Source of the DNA: Dongia_A sp035695765
Lineage (GTDB): Bacteria; Pseudomonadota; Alphaproteobacteria; Dongiales; Dongiaceae
Length of the DNA stretch: 64,000 nt
Assembly (NCBI GenBank): GCA_035695765.1
Contig: DASRRI010000110.1
Span: 9,465-73,464, forward strand
Direction: 5' to 3'
Positions 27,507 to 35,654 of the stretch are shown piece by piece (position 1 is the first letter of the stretch; each line of letters opens with the position of its first letter). A model generated the notes under the pieces. That model searched no databases, had not been told where the DNA came from, and was given only the letters and a program-made list of their open reading frames with translations. The position numbers and the translations under genes were made by a program.

Positions 27507-27760
27507 CCCTCGCTGGTGAAGCCGATATCGACGCCATACTTGTCGATGTCGCCATGATAACGCTCAGCCGTTCCGTCCGGCTTGGTGAAGACGCAGCTGA
27601 TGTTCTTCGACGAACCGAAGATAAAGCCAACGCCGCCTGAGACGTTGCAGTTCAGCGAGCCGACATTGACGCCGGATGCGGCATCAGCTTCGGTCGCAGC
27701 GAACTGCGGGACAGCAATGACCGCCGCGAGCGCCGCGGCGGCTAGGATACGCTTTAACAT
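27275..27760 (-). CDS. DUF992 secreted protein
   Basis: 161 residues with a Sec signal peptide (MLKRILAAAALAAVIAVPQFA..., cut near ADA-AS). The mature part matches DUF992: VGSLNCNVSGGVGFIFGSSKNISCVF with two cysteines, then YHGDIDKYGVDIGF and the Gly/Ala-rich end GANVLVGG...LQPVSIEGMTGLNVAAG. These small periplasmic beta-rich proteins are common in alphaproteobacteria and have no known function. A GAGGGAG site precedes the ATG. Confidence 0.87.
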   Translation of the reverse strand: MLKRILAAAALAAVIAVPQFAATEADAASGVNVGSLNCNVSGGVGFIFGSSKNISCVFTKPDGTAERYHGDIDKYGVDIGFTSEGYMVWAVFAPGQVAKGALAGKYAGATADVAAGLGLGANVLVGGNSNQVALQPVSIEGMTGLNVAAGFGQITLKPGAK

Positions 27761-27940
27761 GTGTAAGCTCCCTCGGGATGAATCGCAGACTAGGATAACG
27801 AGAGGAAGTTAGCACAGTTTTGCAACCGCTCCCAAGTGCGCGCCGTCACATGCCCTCGCGGCGTCGCTTCCAAGCTAGCCAAAGCCGGAAAAGTCGTTAA
27901 GACAGGCGCAACATGGTGATTCCTATAAAAGAGACACTGC

Positions 27941-29137
27941 TTGGACGTCAGAAGCCGCTTTGACACAGTGGACATGCGGGCCTTCCGCCAGGAGGTCCGG
28001 AATTTTGTCCGTGCCAATCTGCCGGAAGACATCCGGCGCAGGGTCGCGCAGGAGCGCATGGACCTGCCGCGCGAGGATCAGCAGCGCTGGCACAAGATCC
28101 TGCACGCCAAAGGATGGGCCTGCCCCGGCTGGCCGAAGGAATTTGGCGGCCCCGGCTTTTCCGACGATCAGCGCTATGTGTTCGAGCGTGAGCTAGCACT
28201 GGGCGATGCACCGCGCCCGATGATCTACGGCGAAGGCATGCTTGGCCCGACCGTCATGGCCCATGGCACCGAGGCGCAGAAGCGCCAGATCCTGCCGGGC
28301 ATCCTCGAAGGTGACGTGTTCTGGTGCCAGGGCTTTTCCGAGCCCAATGCCGGATCGGACCTCGCGGCCCTGCAATGCAAGGCGGAGCGTGTCGGCGATC
28401 ATTACGTGCTGAACGGCTCCAAGATGTGGACCAGCGAAGGCCACATCGCCGATTGGATGTTCGGCCTGTTCCGCACCGACAATACGGGACGCAAGCAGGA
28501 AGGCATCACGTTCCTCACACTCGATCTCAAGTCGGCGGGCGTCACCGTGCGGCCGATCCTGCTGTTCGAAGGCACGCATGAGGTGAACCAGGTGTTCTTC
28601 GACAATGTGCACGTGCCGATCGAACAGCGCCTGGGCGATGAGCACAAGGGCTGGACCATCGCGAAATACCTCCTGAGCCTGGAGCGGTTCGGTACAGCCG
28701 AAGTCTCGCGTTCCCTAGCCAGCCTCGCGCGACTGAAGTCGTTCTTCAAAGATCAGGATCCTTTCCGCCATGCGCCCGACCAGAAGGACGCGGTCGAGCG
28801 GCGGGTTGCGGAGCTGGAGATGGAACTTGACGCGCTGGAGATCACGGAAGTGCGGTTCCTCTTCAAGCAGGACGGCGCGAACGAGGTCGGGCCTGAGGCC
28901 TCCATGCTGAAGGTGCGCGGCACCGAGATTCAGCAGGACATTTTCGAGCTCGCCATGACGTGCGCAGGCGGCTATGCGCTTGGCGCGCGGCGAGATGAAA
29001 GCGCGGCGGATTTCGCGCCGACCGAGCGCGGGCAGGACAGCGCCTATCCCTACTTCAATTTCCGCAAGACGGCGATCTATGCCGGCTCCAATGAGATCCA
29101 GCGCAACATCATCGCCAAAGCCGTGCTCGGCCTCTGA
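27941..29137 (+). CDS. acyl-CoA dehydrogenase, alpha-type subunit
   Basis: 398 residues from TTG 27941; GTG 27968 or ATG 27974 are alternatives that keep the fold. FAD/substrate motifs are WCQGFSEPNAGSDLA and WTSEGHIADW, and the C-terminal FAD-contact segment is AIYAGSNEIQRNIIAKAVLGL. The usual C-terminal catalytic Glu region is missing, but a LSLERF segment places a Glu at 248, the helix-G position used by isovaleryl-CoA dehydrogenase and some FadE subunits. With the next gene, 5 bases downstream, it may form a heteromeric dehydrogenase as in FadE26/FadE27-type pairs. Confidence 0.88.
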   Translation: MDVRSRFDTVDMRAFRQEVRNFVRANLPEDIRRRVAQERMDLPREDQQRWHKILHAKGWACPGWPKEFGGPGFSDDQRYVFERELALGDAPRPMIYGEGMLGPTVMAHGTEAQKRQILPGILEGDVFWCQGFSEPNAGSDLAALQCKAERVGDHYVLNGSKMWTSEGHIADWMFGLFRTDNTGRKQEGITFLTLDLKSAGVTVRPILLFEGTHEVNQVFFDNVHVPIEQRLGDEHKGWTIAKYLLSLERFGTAEVSRSLASLARLKSFFKDQDPFRHAPDQKDAVERRVAELEMELDALEITEVRFLFKQDGANEVGPEASMLKVRGTEIQQDIFELAMTCAGGYALGARRDESAADFAPTERGQDSAYPYFNFRKTAIYAGSNEIQRNIIAKAVLGL

Positions 29138-29142
29138 CCATC

Positions 29143-30279
29143 ATGCTTCCAACGCTCACCGAAGAACAACGGTTGTTGAAGGAAAGCCTCGAGCGCTTTC
29201 GTCAGCAGGATTATGCATTCGAGAAGCGCAAGGGCTTGCTCGCAAGGCTTGGCGCCAAAGACGATCCGGTCTGGGCAAAGCTCGCGGAGCTTGGTTGGTT
29301 GGCCGCGACCTTGCCCGAGGAGCATGGCGGGCTCGGCGGGTCGCACGCCGATCTGGCTTTGCTGATGGAGCAGTTCGGGCGCGGGCTCGTGACGTCTCCG
29401 TTCGTGCCGACGATTGTCGCGGGCGCAGCGGCGCTGCGGCGCGCCGGCAGCGAGGCGCAGAAGTCGGCGATTCTCCTTGGTGTCGCCGAGGGGCGGATCA
29501 AGCTCGCCCTCGCCTACCTCGAGCCGCCGGCGCAGCCGGATCCCGCCATCGTTGCGACGCGCGCGCACCGCGATCGTAGTGATTTTGTCATCACCGGCAG
29601 CAAGCTTGCCGTGCTCTACGGGAACCTCGCCGACTATCTGCTGGTTAGTGCGCGAACCTCCGGCGACACGACCGACCGCCACGGTATTTCGCTATTCCTC
29701 GTCCCGGCGGAAACGCGCGGACTGACGATCGCCGCCTATCGTTCGCATGATGACGGATGGGCGGCCGATATCAATTTCGACCAGGTGCGCGTGGCGGCCG
29801 ATACTCTGATCGGCCCCACTGATGCAGCCCTTGCGACGCTTGAATCGGCCCTGGATGCCGGCACCGCGGCGATCTGCGCGGAGGCGGTGGGCGCGATGTG
29901 GGCCCTGCACGACATGACGCTGGACTATATCAAGGTGCGCAAGCAATTCGGTGCGGCGATCGGCTCTTTCCAGGTGATCCAGCATCGCATGGTGAACATG
30001 TATATGAAATGCCAGCTGGCGCAATCGATGGCCCTCGCGGGGATGGCGGCGCTGGATTCAGCCGATCCGGTGGCAAGAAGCCGCGCGGTGTCCGCTGCCA
30101 AGGTGCTGGTCGGCCGCGCCGCGCGCCATGTCGGCGAGGAAGCAATCCAACTACATGGCGGCATCGCCATGACCGACGAATATGCCGCTGGCCATTATTT
30201 CAAGCGCCTCACCATGATTCGCCTGATGTTTGGCGATGAGGAGTATCATCTGCGGCGCTATCGGACGCTCAGCCGCTAG
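29143..30279 (+). CDS. acyl-CoA dehydrogenase, beta-type subunit
   Basis: 378 residues. The middle and C-terminal domains are clear (YIKVRKQFGAAIGSFQVIQHRMVNMYM; VGEEAIQLHGGIAMTDEYAAGHYFKRL), but the N-terminal FAD/acyl motifs are weakened (LAYLEPPAQPD where single-subunit enzymes have a T-E-P-x-x-G-S-D motif). The Glu of TDEYAAGHYF sits where MCAD-type enzymes carry their base. This split of motifs between adjacent genes is typical of heteromeric steroid or side-chain dehydrogenases; the substrate here is unknown. Its 3' end overlaps dhaK by 4 bases on the opposite strand. Confidence 0.86.
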   Translation: MLPTLTEEQRLLKESLERFRQQDYAFEKRKGLLARLGAKDDPVWAKLAELGWLAATLPEEHGGLGGSHADLALLMEQFGRGLVTSPFVPTIVAGAAALRRAGSEAQKSAILLGVAEGRIKLALAYLEPPAQPDPAIVATRAHRDRSDFVITGSKLAVLYGNLADYLLVSARTSGDTTDRHGISLFLVPAETRGLTIAAYRSHDDGWAADINFDQVRVAADTLIGPTDAALATLESALDAGTAAICAEAVGAMWALHDMTLDYIKVRKQFGAAIGSFQVIQHRMVNMYMKCQLAQSMALAGMAALDSADPVARSRAVSAAKVLVGRAARHVGEEAIQLHGGIAMTDEYAAGHYFKRLTMIRLMFGDEEYHLRRYRTLSR

Positions 30280-31265
30280 ACGCCCCAGCGCAGCGCGGCG
30301 GTGTGAATGGGCGAATCCCACAGAGCGGTCAGTTCGCTGTCCAGCGCAGAGACGGTGAGCGAGCAGCCGGCCATTTCCAGCGACGTGACGTAGGACCCGA
30401 CCAGCGAGCGCGCGATCTTGATCCCCTTTCCGTCAAGGATGCGCCTGGCGGCGTTGCACATCAGATAGAGCTCCATTGCCGGCGTGCCGCCGAAGCCGTT
30501 GACCAGCAGCAACACCTCGCTGCCGGACTTGGGCGACAGGTCGCCCAAGATGGCGCCCATCATCTCGTCGGCGATGGCGTCGGCGCTCGCCAGCTTGACG
30601 CGGCGGCGGCCCGGTTCCCCATGGATGCCGACGCCCATCTCCATTTCGTCCTCGCCGAGTTGGAAGGTCGGCTTGCCGGCCGCCGGCACCGTGCAGCTGG
30701 TCAAGGCGACGCCCATGGAGCGGGTCTGCGCATTCACGCGCTGACCGAGATGCTGCAAGGTCGCCAGCTCTGCCCCCTTCTCCGCAGCCGCGCCGACCAT
30801 GCGCTCGACGATCAGGGTCCCCGCAACGCCGCGGCGGCCGGTCGAGTAGGTCGAGGTCTCGACTGCCACATCGTCGTCGGTGATGATGGTCGAGACGTTG
30901 CCATTCGCCATCTCGGCTGCCATGGCGAAGTTCATCACGTCGCCTTCGTAGTTCTTCACGATAAAGAGGACCCCGCCGCCGGCCTCCACCGCTTCCGCGG
31001 CCGCCAGCATCTGGTCAGGCGTCGGCGAGGTGAAGACCTGGCCGGGGCACGCCGCGTCCAGCATGCCGAGCCCGACAAAGCCCGCGTGGAGCGGCTCGTG
31101 GCCGGATCCGCCGCCGGAGATGAGGCCAACCTTGCCGCGCTTCAGATCGCGCCGGCGCACGAACTTGCCTTCAGCGCCGAGTGACACGATATCAGAATGC
31201 GCGGCGGCGAAGCCTGCGAGGCTCTCGGTCAGCAACGTATCGACCTTGTTGATCAGCTTTTTCAT
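30276..31265 (-). CDS. dhaK: dihydroxyacetone kinase subunit DhaK
   Basis: 329 residues. Substrate-site residues match E. coli DhaK: H56 in ISGGGSGHEPLHAGF and the hemiaminal-forming H215 in GVGIHGEPG. It binds the carbonyl substrate, which DhaL-ADP then phosphorylates. GGGAGG precedes the ATG. It is the last gene of the ABC/PTS operon, separated from dhaL by dhaM, HPr, enzyme I and an HTH gene. DhaK-like proteins also serve tetrulose kinases, so the substrate could be dihydroxyacetone or a close relative such as erythrulose. Confidence 0.93.
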   Translation of the reverse strand: MKKLINKVDTLLTESLAGFAAAHSDIVSLGAEGKFVRRRDLKRGKVGLISGGGSGHEPLHAGFVGLGMLDAACPGQVFTSPTPDQMLAAAEAVEAGGGVLFIVKNYEGDVMNFAMAAEMANGNVSTIITDDDVAVETSTYSTGRRGVAGTLIVERMVGAAAEKGAELATLQHLGQRVNAQTRSMGVALTSCTVPAAGKPTFQLGEDEMEMGVGIHGEPGRRRVKLASADAIADEMMGAILGDLSPKSGSEVLLLVNGFGGTPAMELYLMCNAARRILDGKGIKIARSLVGSYVTSLEMAGCSLTVSALDSELTALWDSPIHTAALRWGV

Positions 31266-31277
31266 GTTTTTCCTCCC

Positions 31278-31721
31278 CTATTCCTTGTCATCCTCACCGC
31301 CGGTCTGGCCGGAGACCAAGGCGGCCACGCGCGCGGCCATGTCGCTCAGCATCTTGTCCAGTTCCGCGTTCTTCACGGGATCGTTGAGGTCGGGCACATA
31401 GAGCGTGACGTGGCGCAGGTGCGGGCTTGGTCGATGCGGCTGCTGCAGGCGGCCGGGATGCGCGCGCTCATAGGCTTCGAGGAAGGCGCGCCGGTCCGCG
31501 TCGGGGAAGCGGCAAGCATCAAAGATAATCTCCACATGGCGCGGCGGGATCGGGACCGGATAGGCCGGATTGGTGATCTGCGAAACGAAGCTGCGATTGG
31601 CGCCGAGTGCATCGGCCAGGCGCTGGCGCATGCCAGAGGGACGCAAGTCGAGGACGCGCAGCAGGATGCGCTTATACTCGGCTACCCAGTTGACTTCGTT
31701 GCGATCGCCGTCGTCGGCCAT
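31278..31721 (-). CDS. small HTH-like protein of the dha operon
   Basis: 147 residues, soluble, no signal peptide. The N-terminal half looks like a lambda-repressor-type helix-turn-helix: EYKRILLRVLDLRPSGMRQRLADALGANRSFVSQI, followed by a proline-rich turn NPAYPVPIPPRH and a helix FPDADRRAFLEAYERAHP. The C-terminal 50 residues (LYVPDLNDPVKNAELDKMLSDMAARVAALV) are helical and may dimerise. It sits 6 bases after enzyme I and 12 before dhaK, deep inside an enzyme operon. I cannot name its function; an operon regulator or a kinase partner are both possible. Confidence 0.65.
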   Translation of the reverse strand: MADDGDRNEVNWVAEYKRILLRVLDLRPSGMRQRLADALGANRSFVSQITNPAYPVPIPPRHVEIIFDACRFPDADRRAFLEAYERAHPGRLQQPHRPSPHLRHVTLYVPDLNDPVKNAELDKMLSDMAARVAALVSGQTGGEDDKE

Positions 31722-31727
31722 GTTCCA

Positions 31728-33329
31728 TCACCCAACGAGCGCGCCTGCGATCGCCGCCTTCACCAATCCAACTGATGATGCCGATACCGACAAAGAGCGC
31801 AAGCCCGCAGCGAGCAGGTGGGGAACAATCGTTGGATCGGAGGCCGCATCGCCGCACAAGCTCACCTCGCGCCCGGTGCGCTTGCCGTGCTCGACAGTCC
31901 GTGTGATCAGGCTGAGCACTGCCGGGTCGATCGGGTTGGCGTAATCGGAGAGCGATGCGATATCGCGGGCTGCGGCCATCACATATTGCGTGAGGTCGTT
32001 TGAGCCGATGGAATAGAAATCGGCATCGAACCGGTCGATGGCAATCGCCGCCGCAGGCACCTCAACCATGATGCCGAGCGGCGGCACTGCATAGGGCACT
32101 TTCTGCGCCGCGAGATCGGAAACGACGGCGTCCAGATGAGCCCTGCCCTGCGCCAGATCGCGCGGCATCGCCACCATCGGCAGCATGACCTTCAGGTTTC
32201 CATGCAGCGCGGCGCGGCACAGGGCGCGCAACTGCACGCGGAACACGTCCGGCTTCTGCAGCGAGAGGCGGATGCCGCGCGTACCGAGGAAGGGATTGCC
32301 CTCGTCATCGATGGTGAGGCCAGGGATCGGCTTGTCACCGCCGGCATCGAGGGTGCGGATGGTGACCGGCCGCGCACCGGCCCAACGCAGGATGCGGCGA
32401 TAGGCCTGGTACTGTGTCTCCTCATCAGGCAGCGTCGCGCCGTGGAACAGGAACTCCGACCGCACCAGCCCGATACCGTCGCAAATGGCCGGGTCGAGCA
32501 GCGACAGCTCGTCCGGTCCTGCCGTGTTGATCATGATCGTGACGGGTTCGCCGCTGGGTAGCGTCGCGCGCGCATGCTGGAATTTCTCAGCGATGGCGCG
32601 GCGCTGATTGATCTCCATCTCTCGCGACTTCGCGGATGCGCGTGTCGCGTCATCGGGTGCGACCACCAAGGTGCCGCGTTCGCCATCCACCATCGCTTCC
32701 AGACCGCTGGGCACCGTCATGACGTCCGCGCCGAGGCCGACGATCATGGGGACGCCGCGTGCCCGCGCCAGCAAAGCCACGTGGCTGGTCGGGCTTCCGC
32801 CAGCCAAAGCGATGGCCGAGCCCAGCTGCCAGTCGATGCCGAGAAAGCGCGATGGCGGCAGGTCGCGCGCGACCAGCACCGTCCCGGCCGGCACGCTCTG
32901 CTGCTCGCCGCCAGAGAGGATGCCTGAGACACGGTCGCGCAGGTCCTCGAGGTCGGCGGCACGGGCGCGGAAATACTCGTCGCCGGCGTTGACGTAATCT
33001 TCCAACTGCACGTTCAACGCCGCGCGCCAAGCGGCATCGGCATTCTCACCGCCGGCGATCGCAGCAAAGGCGCCTTCCGCCAAGGCTTCGTCGCCCAGCA
33101 TGGCCACCTGGAATTCGAGGATCTCCTGCGCGTCCGCAGCTGTGGTGCCGGATACTTCTTCCAGCTGTTGGATCGCTGCTTCGATCGCGGCGCGCAGGCG
33201 GACCGCCTCTTGGTCCGGATCACCAGCGGGGCGCGTACCCGTCCTCGCTGCGTCGTCGCCCAGCACGAACAGCCGGCTGAGCGCGAGGCCCGGCGACGCG
33301 GGCCGGCCAGTCAGGCGCAGCTCAGCCAT
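31728..33329 (-). CDS. enzyme I-type phosphoenolpyruvate-protein phosphotransferase
   Basis: 533 residues from ATG 33329, overlapping the HPr stop by 8 bases; a frame to 33404 is read-through. All enzyme I parts are present: HPr-binding N-domain, phospho-histidine H183 in GGSPTSHVALLARARGVP, and the PEP-binding barrel with GTRGIRLSL, YSIGSNDLTQYVMAAARD and the cysteine of SLCGDAASD. It takes phosphate from PEP and passes it to HPr. Its place between HPr and dhaK shows it serves the kinase rather than a sugar-PTS permease. Confidence 0.92.
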   Translation of the reverse strand: MAELRLTGRPASPGLALSRLFVLGDDAARTGTRPAGDPDQEAVRLRAAIEAAIQQLEEVSGTTAADAQEILEFQVAMLGDEALAEGAFAAIAGGENADAAWRAALNVQLEDYVNAGDEYFRARAADLEDLRDRVSGILSGGEQQSVPAGTVLVARDLPPSRFLGIDWQLGSAIALAGGSPTSHVALLARARGVPMIVGLGADVMTVPSGLEAMVDGERGTLVVAPDDATRASAKSREMEINQRRAIAEKFQHARATLPSGEPVTIMINTAGPDELSLLDPAICDGIGLVRSEFLFHGATLPDEETQYQAYRRILRWAGARPVTIRTLDAGGDKPIPGLTIDDEGNPFLGTRGIRLSLQKPDVFRVQLRALCRAALHGNLKVMLPMVAMPRDLAQGRAHLDAVVSDLAAQKVPYAVPPLGIMVEVPAAAIAIDRFDADFYSIGSNDLTQYVMAAARDIASLSDYANPIDPAVLSLITRTVEHGKRTGREVSLCGDAASDPTIVPHLLAAGLRSLSVSASSVGLVKAAIAGALVG

Positions 33330-33633
33330 TGCCGTGGCTTTCGTCGAAATCGCGGCGCACCAAATCGACGAGCGCGGCCACCGCTGCGTTCGCGTCGCCG
33401 CCATTGGCGCGAAAATGCAGGGTCTTGCCCTTGGCCGCCTTGAAGGCCATCACCTTGACGATGCTCTTGGCGTCGATCCAGGGGCCTTCCTCGCTGAGGC
33501 CAAGCTCGATCCTGCTGGCAAACGTCTTGGCGAGCTTGGTGAGCTTGACCGACGGGCGCGCATGCAGGCCGACCTCATGCTCGATGAGGATGGACCCGGT
33601 GGCGGCGGTTTCCGTGGCGGTCCCGTTATTCAT
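33322..33633 (-). CDS. HPr-like phosphocarrier protein
   Basis: 103 residues; a 14-residue N-terminal extension precedes the HPr fold. The phospho-acceptor is H24 in EVGLHARPSVKLTKLA, and the Ser-46-equivalent site DAKSIVKVMAF is kept. It should shuttle phosphate from the adjacent enzyme I to DhaM. Its ATG overlaps the dhaM stop by 4 bases, and its stop overlaps enzyme I by 8 bases. Confidence 0.93.
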   Translation of the reverse strand: MNNGTATETAATGSILIEHEVGLHARPSVKLTKLAKTFASRIELGLSEEGPWIDAKSIVKVMAFKAAKGKTLHFRANGGDANAAVAALVDLVRRDFDESHGNG

Positions 33634-34019
33634 CGCGCCGAATATTCCTCTGCCGTTTGCCGCACAATATCGACGCTTGCCCCGCCGGCCGCTTCGGTCG
33701 CCGCCACCACCGCGCCTTCCACCACCGGCGCGTTGCAGATCAGCACTTTGCCGCGCTTCTCATCGGGCAACATCTCGATCGCCATCTCGCTATTGGTCTC
33801 TGCCCCGCCCAGATCGACCAGTACAACTACGCCGGCTTTGGACCAGGCGCGATCGATGGCGGCCATGATCTGTCCCACATCGGTGCCGAGCCCGCCAGAC
33901 GGATTGCCGCCGGTCCAGGCCAAGGGCACCTCTTCGCCCACCATCTGGCGCACCATGTCGGCGGCGCCCTCAGCGACCTTGGGCGAATGCGAGACGATGA
34001 CGACTCCGACGCTCTCCAT
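33630..34019 (-). CDS. dhaM: DhaM EIIA-type phosphotransfer subunit
   Basis: 129 residues from ATG 34019 (GTG 34022 is equivalent). The mannose-EIIA-like fold has its acceptor histidine at H11 (VVIVSHSPKVAEGAADMVRQM), then GGLGTDVGQIMAAI and VVLVDLGGAETNSEMA. Unlike E. coli DhaM, which is fused to HPr and part of enzyme I, this one is the EIIA domain alone, with the partners encoded next to it. It re-phosphorylates ADP bound to DhaL. Confidence 0.92.
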   Translation of the reverse strand: MESVGVVIVSHSPKVAEGAADMVRQMVGEEVPLAWTGGNPSGGLGTDVGQIMAAIDRAWSKAGVVVLVDLGGAETNSEMAIEMLPDEKRGKVLICNAPVVEGAVVAATEAAGGASVDIVRQTAEEYSAR

Positions 34020-34627
34020 CACGCTTTCTCCAGGACTTTGCCGATGGCTTCGATCATGAGCGCGGACGACCTCGCACCGGGATCCATGTGCCCGATCGAC
34101 CGATCGCCGAGGAATGACGCACGGCCCCGAACCGCTTTCACCGGAATGGTGGCATCGGCTGCGGCGTGCGCCGCGAGGGTAATCGCGCCAATCTCGGTGA
34201 TGCCCTTCTCCAGGGTTTCGGCCACCGGGATCAGCACGTCGAGCATGGTCTTCTGCCCGCGCTCCGACTTGCCGCGCGCCTGCACCGCCGCGATGGCGCT
34301 CCGGAAGGCGCGGACCAGATCAGCGTGACCAGGTTCGGCGGGAAGATCCTTGCCGAGCCCCATGAAGAGCGTGCCGTAGAGCGGGCCCGATGCACCGCCG
34401 ACCTTCATCACCAGCATGGTGCCGACGCCCTTCAGGAACTCGGGCCACGGCTTTGCGCTGAGGTTGCCGACGTCGGCCAGCACGGCATCGAAGCCACGCT
34501 TCATGTTGATGCCATGGTCGCCATCGCCGATCGCCTGATCAAGCGTGGTGAGCTCTTCGGCGTGGCGCTCAATCGTCGCCGCCACCGCTTTCACCAGCTC
34601 CGCGCGCAAGTCCGCATCCAAATTCAT
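34019..34627 (-). CDS. dhaL: dihydroxyacetone kinase ADP-binding subunit DhaL
   Basis: 202 residues. The magnesium-ADP aspartates D30, D35 and D37 (TTLDQAIGDGDHGINMKRGF) match E. coli numbering, and GGASGPLYGTLFMGLG follows. In PTS-type kinases the ADP stays bound and is recharged by DhaM, which the adjacent dhaM, HPr and enzyme I genes support. The gene begins 13 bases after the ABC ATPase stop, on the same strand. Confidence 0.93.
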   Translation of the reverse strand: MNLDADLRAELVKAVAATIERHAEELTTLDQAIGDGDHGINMKRGFDAVLADVGNLSAKPWPEFLKGVGTMLVMKVGGASGPLYGTLFMGLGKDLPAEPGHADLVRAFRSAIAAVQARGKSERGQKTMLDVLIPVAETLEKGITEIGAITLAAHAAADATIPVKAVRGRASFLGDRSIGHMDPGARSSALMIEAIGKVLEKA

Positions 34628-34640
34628 TTCTACTCAACCC

Positions 34641-35654
34641 CTAAGCTCTGATCCGTTCGCCATCCGCCCCGAAATAGAGCGGCTGGCGCAGCGCAATATC
34701 AACAGCATCGCCGACCGACAATTCCACTGCCGGGTCGACCAGGGTCACCAGCCTGTGCTCGCCGATCGCGAGATGGAGGTGATTCTGGTCGCCCAGATGC
34801 TCGATCCACTCGACCTTGGCATGAGCGCCGCCATTAGCGCGCGCGATACCGACGTGCTCCGTACGCGCACCGATCACCTTGGTGCCGGCGGGCGCCGGAT
34901 GCGCCGGAAAGGCGGCGGGCGGCAGCAGGTTGATCGATGGCATGCCGAGCCGAGTGGCCACATAGATATTGCGCGGTGATTCATAGATCTCACGCGGCGA
35001 CCCGATCTGCACCAGGCGCCCGTGATCCAGCACACCGATCCGGTTCGCCATGGTCATGGCCTCGGTCTGGTCATGCGTCACATAGAGAACAGTGGCGCCA
35101 AGGTCGTGCTGGATATGCTTCAATTCCAGCCGCATCTCGGATCGCAGCTTGGCGTCGAGCGAGGAAAGCGGCTCATCCATCAGATAGATCGAGGGCGAAC
35201 GCACCAAGGCGCGGCCGATCGCGACGCGCTGCATCTCCCCGCCAGACAGGCGCGTAGCGCGATTCTGCAGCTTCTGCTCGATGCGCAGCAGCTTCGCAAC
35301 GCGCTCGACCATGTGTCGCACCGTAGGCTCGTCCACCCGCCGCGAAGGTGATCGCAATGGAAAAGCCAGGTTGTCGTAAACACTGAGGTGCGGGTAGAGC
35401 GAATATTGCTGGAACACGAAAGCGACGTTGCGTTCCATCGGCGAGAGCGGGGTCGCGTCTCTGCCACCGATGGAAATGCGCCCCTGATCGGGCTTCTCGA
35501 GCCCAGCGATCAGGCGCAGGGTCGTGGTCTTGCCGGCGCCCGTCGGGCCGAGCAGCGCAACGAATTCACCGTCATGGACAGTGAGATCGATGCCGGTGAC
35601 GGCAGTGACTTCGCCGAACCTCTTTTCGACCTGTTCGAGGCGGACTTCAGCCAT
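34641..35654 (-). CDS. CUT1-type ABC transporter ATPase (second)
   Basis: 337 residues from ATG 35654, overlapping the preceding ATPase gene by 8 bases; the frame to 35747 is read-through. Walker A is LLGPTGAGKTTTLRL, signature RLSGGEMQRVAIGRAL, Walker B IYLMDEPLSSLD, with a C-terminal TOBE/OB regulatory domain. Both motifs are intact, as in its neighbour, so the importer probably uses an ATPase heterodimer. Two-ATPase CUT1 systems are known for glycerol (GlpS/GlpT of rhizobia). Confidence 0.92.
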   Translation of the reverse strand: MAEVRLEQVEKRFGEVTAVTGIDLTVHDGEFVALLGPTGAGKTTTLRLIAGLEKPDQGRISIGGRDATPLSPMERNVAFVFQQYSLYPHLSVYDNLAFPLRSPSRRVDEPTVRHMVERVAKLLRIEQKLQNRATRLSGGEMQRVAIGRALVRSPSIYLMDEPLSSLDAKLRSEMRLELKHIQHDLGATVLYVTHDQTEAMTMANRIGVLDHGRLVQIGSPREIYESPRNIYVATRLGMPSINLLPPAAFPAHPAPAGTKVIGARTEHVGIARANGGAHAKVEWIEHLGDQNHLHLAIGEHRLVTLVDPAVELSVGDAVDIALRQPLYFGADGERIRA

